From assembly GCA_030446945.1 (NCBI GenBank), contig JAUJMI010000109.1:1-9822 (forward strand): DNA of 9,822 nucleotides. The letters run 5' to 3'. Of this stretch, positions 5,903 through 9,822 are shown piece after piece. The stretch is from Longimicrobium sp. (GTDB taxonomy: Bacteria > Gemmatimonadota > Gemmatimonadetes > Longimicrobiales > Longimicrobiaceae). A program made the position numbers and the translations under genes. Below the pieces are notes generated by a model that did no database searches, was not told the DNA's origin, and saw only the letters and a program-made list of their open reading frames with translations. The stretch's first letter is position 1, and each line of letters begins with the position of its first letter.

Positions 5903-7152
5903 GCGCGTGATGGTGCCGCGGCGGGTGCGGCTTCGGGGCCGGGGCGGGCGCGGGCCTCGATTCCCAACCCCAGGAAGATCGTCCCCAGCACCAGCACCGC
6001 GCTGGTCATAAAGGGGTAAGGCGTCCCCAGGTGATCGAACGACCACCCCGCCCAGAGCGGCCCCAGCACGCGCATGGCGCCGCCAAAGGTCTGCTGCACC
6101 CCCATCATCACCCCCCGCTCCCGCGGCAGGATCACCTGCGAGAGGAGCGAGGTCACGCAGGGGAAGGTGAACGCGGTCCCCACCGGTACCAGCGAGATGG
6201 CGAGCCCCAGGAACACCCAGCGCCACTCGACCTGCATCCCCCCGACGCTCCACACCCCCGGGACCCGCCAGGTGAGGGGAAGGGCCAGCAGGCCGATCCC
6301 CAGCAGCCCCTGACCGTAGCGCGACAGCCGCGCCTCGCCGAAGCGGTCCACCACCGGCCCCAATATCAGCGCGCGCACCAGCACGGAGATGGCGCCGTTC
6401 AACGCGAAGACGTAGCCGATGTTGTGCTCGGTGAAGCCGAAGCGCGCCGCCAGAAAGAGGGCCAGCACCGCCGTGAAGCCGGAGAACGCCCCCATCCCGA
6501 TGGCGTAGATCCAGATGAGGCGCGGCGCCGCTTCGCCGGGGTTGGTGATGACGCGCATGACGGCTTCGCGCGGGCGGCGGGGCGGCGGCGCGCCGGCCTC
6601 GTCGCGCGACACCACGCGGGTCTCCGGGAGGAACTTCCAGGCGAAGAGCATGTTCGCCAGGCACAGCCCCGCCGCCAGCAGCCCCGGCGCGGAGCGTCCC
6701 CACCCCAGCGACGCGGACCCCAGCAGCGGCCCGATCGTCACCCCCGCGTTGGTCGCGGCGGAGAGCCACCCCAGGCTGCGGGCGCGGTTCTGGGGCTCGG
6801 TGGCGTCGGCCACGTACGCCTGCACCACCCCCACCGTCCCCCCGCCCGCGCCCTGCACCAGCCGGGAGAGCAGGAGCACCGTGAGCGACTGCGCGTAGGC
6901 GAACACCACGTAGGCGATGGCCGACGCAAAGAGCCCCACCAGGAGCGCCGGCCTGCGCCCGTAGCGGTCCGAGACGCGCCCCCAGAGCGGCGCCGAGAGG
7001 AGCTGCGCCGCCGAGAAGGCGGACACCAGCACGCCCACCATCAACCCGCCGCCGCCCAGGCTCGTGGCATAGAACGGGAGCAGAGGGATCACCATCAGGA
7101 GACCCACCATGTCCACGAACGCCGTGATCATCAGGACGGCCAGCTTGCCCAG
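5899..7152 (-). CDS. MFS transporter, TetA-like DHA1 type; apparent CTG start
   Basis: It encodes about 417 residues with 12 predicted membrane helices and a cytoplasmic central loop near ETRVVSRDEAGAPPPRRPR. The loop between helices 2 and 3 carries MFS motif A (GRVSDRYGRRPA, about residues 58-69). An Asp in helix 1 (AFVDMVGLLMVIPLLPFY) matches the position of the acidic residue in tetracycline/proton antiporters. The protein is probably a proton-coupled exporter of a small molecule; the substrate is unknown. Start choice: the only nearby in-frame ATG (7131) would cut into helix 1. CTG at 7152 lies 5 nt after a perfect AAGGAG (7163-7158) and gives a normal short N-terminus. The frame is open to 7356, but the upstream part is repeat sequence. 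Its stop lies inside the aquaporin promoter. Confidence 0.92.
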   Translation of the reverse strand: MGKLAVLMITAFVDMVGLLMVIPLLPFYATSLGGGGLMVGVLVSAFSAAQLLSAPLWGRVSDRYGRRPALLVGLFASAIAYVVFAYAQSLTVLLLSRLVQGAGGGTVGVVQAYVADATEPQNRARSLGWLSAATNAGVTIGPLLGSASLGWGRSAPGLLAAGLCLANMLFAWKFLPETRVVSRDEAGAPPPRRPREAVMRVITNPGEAAPRLIWIYAIGMGAFSGFTAVLALFLAARFGFTEHNIGYVFALNGAISVLVRALILGPVVDRFGEARLSRYGQGLLGIGLLALPLTWRVPGVWSVGGMQVEWRWVFLGLAISLVPVGTAFTFPCVTSLLSQVILPRERGVMMGVQQTFGGAMRVLGPLWAGWSFDHLGTPYPFMTSAVLVLGTIFLGLGIEARARPGPEAAPAAAPSRA

Positions 7153-7157
7153 ACGCG

Positions 7158-7163
7158 CTCCTT
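7158..7163 (-). promoter_or_regulatory. Shine-Dalgarno AAGGAG pointing to a CTG start
   Basis: On the minus strand AAGGAG is followed by 5 nt and CTG (7152-7150). Most neighbouring genes have weak or no ribosome sites, so this strong one with correct spacing decides the MFS start. Confidence 0.5.
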
Positions 7164-7222
7164 GGCTGGGGATTGGGGCGGCATACGGGGCACAACGTAC
7201 CCGCGCATAGTTGCGAAGGAAA

Positions 7223-7254
7223 GTGCGTGAGTGCGTTGGTGCGTGAGTGCGCTG
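7223..7254 (+). repeat. four tandem octamers GTGCGYKR
   Basis: The units are GTGCGTGA, GTGCGTTG, GTGCGTGA and GTGCGCTG, with no gap. They lie between the MFS start and the inverted ~150-bp repeat, upstream of the MFS gene. Units 1 and 3 are identical. This could be a repeated protein-binding site or a simple slippage product. Confidence 0.6.
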
Positions 7255-7278
7255 GGATCCGGCCTGAACCGCGGTTCT

Positions 7279-7419
7279 CGAGCCGGCTTCAGCCGCCTTC
7301 CCGCCGTCCCGGTCGGGCCGCAGATGCGGCCCGCCGCGATCGCGCCCACACCACACCGATCCCGCCCCCAGAACATGCAGCGGCAGCTTTCCCGCGGTTT
7401 TGCCGTGGTTTCAACCGCC
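7279..7419 (-). repeat. interspersed structured repeat, copy 2 (inverted)
   Basis: Read on the minus strand, this 141-bp block starts GGCGGTTGAAACCAC and ends GGCGGCTGAAGCCGGCTCG, matching copy 1 at 719-868. The GCGGTT/AACCGC pairing is kept. Where copy 1 has the AAGCCTGC hairpin, this copy has none at that point, but it carries its own perfect 8-bp stem GGGCCGCA/TGCGGCCC (7315-7332) further along. The outer end overlaps the last codons and TGA of the M14 peptidase gene. The remainder of 7153-7278 holds only the octamers and a 10-bp palindrome AACCGCGGTT (7267-7276). Confidence 0.75.
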
Positions 7420-9024
7420 CCGGTTGGCCGGCACCCGCACCACCGGATACACCCCCGGCGCCTTTTCCAGCGCCGCGTCCATCAGGTTCCAGTTGAGGAA
7501 CCCGTCATCCGAGCGCGGCTCCAGCAGGGTGAACGCCAGGCGCCCGAGCGGCTGCGACGAGGTGACGCGCAGCGTCCCCGCGGGCACGACGCGCTCCGTG
7601 CGGACGTAGCGGCCCCATACGCGGCGCTCGCGATGGTTCTGGAAGGGCTGCTCTGCGGTGCGCGTGGAGTCGATGCGGAACTCCTCCACCGCCATCCGCT
7701 CCGGAGCGGCGAGCCGCTCGAAGCGGACACCGTGCGCGGCCAGCCGCTCCGCGACCTGCGCCAGCTCCGCGGGGACGAGCCAGGCCGCGGGCACCACCTC
7801 CGTCTCGGCGGCCTCAAAGGTGGAGAAGTCCGCCATCCGCTCCGGGCGGACCACGTCGCGCCGGCGCATCATGATCTCGCCGGTGTACGGGTGGCGCACG
7901 GTGTCGACGGCCCCCATGAGGATCTCGATGGGCCGCGGGCCGCGGTGCAGGCGCGCGGTGACGGCGAGGCGCTCGCCGGCCAGGGTGCGGCGGTCCGCGG
8001 CCTCGGTCGCGCGGCGGATGCGGGTGGCGTTCGCGTGCGCCCACGCCAGCACCTCCTCCACGAACTCGCCGGTCACCGCGATGCGGTCTTCGAAAGGCAG
8101 GTACGCGTACGCCTCGCTCAGGATGCCGAAGCGGTTGCGCAGCCCCGCGTAGTTGTTGCTGAAGCGGGGGCGGTGGTCGAAGGTGTACCATCCCCGCTCC
8201 GCCCCGCGCCCCGCCGCCCACGGGCTCTCCGGGTTGGGGACGTTGCCGTAGTCGTGCAGCTCGCGCCCGTGTTTCCGCTTCATCGCGCGCACCACCGCCG
8301 GGAACCACTCCCCGTTCAGCGGCCCCGCCACCAGCGCGTCCGTGTTGGGGTGCAGCGGGGGCGAGTAGGTCAGGTGGTACGCGTGGAAGGTGCCGTTGGT
8401 CGTGTGCAGGTCCACCCACACGTGCGGGTCGTACGCGCGCGCCATCTCCAGCAGCGAGCGCGCTTCCGGCGAGTCCAGCTTCGTGTGGTCGCGGTTCAGG
8501 TCCAGCCCCTGCGCGTTGGGCCGCTGCCCCATCCCCCCGACCGGCCCCAGCTGGTGCGGGCGATTGGTCAGGCTGACCCGCTCGTTCCCGTCCGCGTTGT
8601 AGATGGGCGCGATGAGGAGCACGAGCGAGTCCGCCCACGCCGCGTGCTCCCCGCGCGCGAGCCGGCGCAGAAGCACCTGGAGCGCCTCCTTCCCCTCCAC
8701 CTCCCCCGCGTGGATGTTCCCTTGCAGGTAGACGACTGCCTTCCCGGAGGCGCGCACCGTCGCGGGCGATGCGTCGCGCACGTTGCCCACCACGGCGAGC
8801 GGGAGGCGGCGTCCCTCCAGCGTGTAGCCGAAGGTCGTGAGGTGGACGCGCGGCGAGCGGGCGTCGATCGCCTCCATGAAGGCGATCACTTCGTCGTAGC
8901 GCGACGTCTCGCGGAAGCCGGTCCGCTCCGGACGGGTGCGCGGCTCCGCACCCGGCTGGGCGGCGAGGGGCGCGGCGGCCAGGGCGAGCGCGGCCAGCGC
9001 GGTCCGGCGGATGGGTGCGGGCAT
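7411..9024 (-). CDS. secreted zinc carboxypeptidase, peptidase family M14
   Basis: It encodes 537 residues from ATG 9024. The start is chosen because MPAPIRRTALAALALAAAPL then AAQ form a signal peptide; the open frame upstream is Arg-rich and not protein-like. The M14 zinc site is complete: His105 and Glu108 in GNIHAGEVEGKEA and His207 in VWVDLHTTNGT. Arg178 in GLDLNRDHTKLDSPE is a likely substrate-binding residue, and Glu304 in FGILSEAYAY is the likely catalytic base. The catalytic domain spans about residues 40-335. About 200 further residues form a C-terminal region I do not recognise, with strand-rich composition. The enzyme should act outside the cytoplasm, removing C-terminal residues from peptides. 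The stop codon lies within the repeat at 7279-7419. The gene is divergent from the HTH regulator. Confidence 0.93.
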   Translation of the reverse strand: MPAPIRRTALAALALAAAPLAAQPGAEPRTRPERTGFRETSRYDEVIAFMEAIDARSPRVHLTTFGYTLEGRRLPLAVVGNVRDASPATVRASGKAVVYLQGNIHAGEVEGKEALQVLLRRLARGEHAAWADSLVLLIAPIYNADGNERVSLTNRPHQLGPVGGMGQRPNAQGLDLNRDHTKLDSPEARSLLEMARAYDPHVWVDLHTTNGTFHAYHLTYSPPLHPNTDALVAGPLNGEWFPAVVRAMKRKHGRELHDYGNVPNPESPWAAGRGAERGWYTFDHRPRFSNNYAGLRNRFGILSEAYAYLPFEDRIAVTGEFVEEVLAWAHANATRIRRATEAADRRTLAGERLAVTARLHRGPRPIEILMGAVDTVRHPYTGEIMMRRRDVVRPERMADFSTFEAAETEVVPAAWLVPAELAQVAERLAAHGVRFERLAAPERMAVEEFRIDSTRTAEQPFQNHRERRVWGRYVRTERVVPAGTLRVTSSQPLGRLAFTLLEPRSDDGFLNWNLMDAALEKAPGVYPVVRVPANRGG

Positions 9025-9068
9025 CACGGGTCCGGTCGAGGGGGTGGAATGGGCCTTGGCGCGGACGA

Positions 9069-9096
9069 AACGTAGCGGGCGGTGGCGCACACGCAA
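9069..9096 (-). promoter_or_regulatory. candidate promoter for the M14 peptidase gene
   Basis: On the minus strand, TTGCGT (9096-9091) is followed after 16 bp by TACGTT (9074-9069), a full TANNNT match. Transcription would begin near 9062, leaving a leader of about 38 nt. It faces away from the regulator promoter 50 bp to the right. Confidence 0.45.
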
Positions 9097-9146
9097 CCGC
9101 CGGCGCACGTGCCGCGCCAGCTCGCGAACCAGTTTTGCAGATGGCC

Positions 9147-9175
9147 TTGCAGTGGGTCGAAAGGGCGCCTACCGT
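9147..9175 (+). promoter_or_regulatory. candidate promoter for the HTH regulator, with doubled TTGCAG
   Basis: TTGCAG (9147-9152) is followed after 17 bp by TACCGT (9170-9175). The first base of the GTG start is 6 nt after the -10, so the transcript would begin at or near the start codon (leaderless). A second TTGCAG lies 12 bp upstream (9135-9140), in a near-direct repeat TTGCAGATGG / TTGCAGTGGG that could be an operator. Confidence 0.5.
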
Positions 9176-9180
9176 AGACC

Positions 9181-9717
9181 GTGAATACCGACGGGAGTGG
9201 ACAGAACGGACGGGGCGCCGAAGACCCCCGGGGCGGCATGGCCGAGGATGCGCGCATCACACGTGCCCTGGTCGACGTCGTCCATCAATGGCTCCTGGTA
9301 CGCCGGGAGACGACGCCGCTGCGCGACCTGGAGGAAGAGATGGGACTGTCCCGGAGCACCATTCACAAGTTCGAGCGGCAGAAGTCCTACCCCCGGCAGA
9401 TCTGGCCCAAGCTGCGCGCCTGGTACGTCAAGGACCGCCAGGCCCGGTACGGCGCCGCGCCCGACGAGGACCCCGTGAGCCATGTCCTCAGCGCGCTGCG
9501 AAACCTGTCGCACGTCCCCGCCTCGCAGAAGCCGCGGGCGATGAAGGCGCTGGCCCAGGCGCACCGCGAGCTGTGCACCACACTGGCGGTGCCGTGCCCC
9601 GCGTGGGTGGAGTTGCTGGAGGAGATGGCCGACGCGGAGGCGCGCCAGCACCCCCCGCGGCACGAGTCCGAGTACCGCATTCCCGCCCGGCGGAAGCCGC
9701 CCGCCAGCGAGGGGTGA
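9181..9717 (+). CDS. small helix-turn-helix transcription regulator
   Basis: It encodes 178 residues if the GTG at 9181 is used, or 159 from ATG 9238 (MAEDARITRALVDVV). Neither has a clear Shine-Dalgarno sequence; the GTG is preferred because of the promoter placed just before it. Residues about 42-75 (TTPLRDLEEEMGLSRSTIHKF, then ERQKSYPRQIWPKLRAWY) form a helix-turn-helix resembling the Cro/C1 type: a helix, the turn at GLS, and a recognition helix RSTIHKFE. A helical middle (about 95-155) may mediate dimerisation or sensing, and the tail is basic and proline-rich. I do not recognise a named family. It is transcribed away from the M14 peptidase gene across a 156-bp gap, and another promoter follows it, so it may control itself or either neighbour; this is inference. 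Confidence 0.85.
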   Translation: MNTDGSGQNGRGAEDPRGGMAEDARITRALVDVVHQWLLVRRETTPLRDLEEEMGLSRSTIHKFERQKSYPRQIWPKLRAWYVKDRQARYGAAPDEDPVSHVLSALRNLSHVPASQKPRAMKALAQAHRELCTTLAVPCPAWVELLEEMADAEARQHPPRHESEYRIPARRKPPASEG

Positions 9718-9761
9718 GCGCGGGCGGAACCGTCCACGGTGCAGAAGTTCGGGGCCAGTTC

Positions 9762-9790
9762 TTGCCGGTTCGGAAAGGTGCCTGTAATGT
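9762..9790 (+). promoter_or_regulatory. strong-looking promoter and leader at the right edge
   Basis: TTGCCG (9762-9767) is followed after 17 bp by TAATGT (9785-9790). Transcription would start near 9797. From 9785 onward the sequence becomes markedly AT-rich compared with the rest of the window, as expected for a 5' leader. No start codon follows before the window ends, so the driven gene lies beyond base 9822. Confidence 0.5.
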
Positions 9791-9822
9791 AAGAGTGTAA
9801 TCAAAATTCAAGTAAACACAGT

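Noticed and set aside
4988..7195. 735-codon open frame on the minus strand spanning the aquaporin and MFS genes
   Set aside because: It runs antiphase through two clear genes, and its composition is Arg/Gly/Ala-rich with no domain; it is an artefact of high GC.
719..7419. Inverted ~150-bp copies as ends of a composite transposon
   Set aside because: The DNA between them carries unrelated ordinary genes, with no transposase or target duplications, and the copies differ strongly inside.
7231..9075. 614-codon open frame on the plus strand opposite the M14 peptidase
   Set aside because: It is antisense to a complete M14 gene with its zinc site, and the protein is Arg/Val/His-rich and low in complexity.
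9790..9822. A small peptide precursor gene starting at the right edge
   Set aside because: No start codon or reading frame is visible before the window ends; only the promoter can be supported.

Overview
The window is a high-GC bacterial chromosomal segment with ordinary Gram-negative-style content: a lipoprotein, an outer-membrane-type beta-barrel, a secreted peptidase and several inner-membrane proteins. Base composition, sparse Shine-Dalgarno sequences, TTG-N16-18-TANNNT-like promoters and gene-free gaps filled with hairpin-rich interspersed repeats resemble Gemmatimonadota of the Longimicrobium type. This placement is an inference from pattern, not from a search.

Layout. 1-513 (+): C-terminal part of a HAD-family hydrolase. 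514-1066: gene-free, filled by a ~150-bp structured repeat (719-868) and a pair of 43-bp direct repeats ending in hairpins. 1067-3356 (-): a probable operon read leftward from a promoter near 3394-3423, encoding a DUF2007-like small protein, a PQQ-type sugar dehydrogenase lipoprotein, a VOC-fold protein (4-bp stop/start overlap) and a small multi-pass membrane protein. 3357-3640: that promoter plus two nearly identical 27-bp hairpin repeats. 3641-4927 (-): secreted two-part protein with a probable outer-membrane barrel. 5086-5829 (-): aquaporin whose predicted selectivity filter is H/I/A/R. 5899-7152 (-): 12-TM MFS transporter of TetA-like type, apparently starting at CTG. 7153-7410: tandem octamers and an inverted second copy of the ~150-bp repeat. 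7411-9024 (-): secreted zinc carboxypeptidase of family M14, whose stop codon lies inside that repeat. 9181-9717 (+): small HTH regulator, divergent from the peptidase and possibly leaderless. 9718-9822: a strong-looking + strand promoter and AT-rich leader for a gene beyond the window.

The genes look like general housekeeping and envelope functions (periplasmic sugar oxidation, solute and drug transport, peptide degradation). I found no CRISPR, prophage, transposase, tRNA or rRNA, and no convincing new multi-gene system. The most distinctive material is non-coding: a family of hairpins whose stems differ in sequence but stay complementary around a constant YTCA loop, and the two copies of the longer repeat, one of which ends a protein-coding gene.
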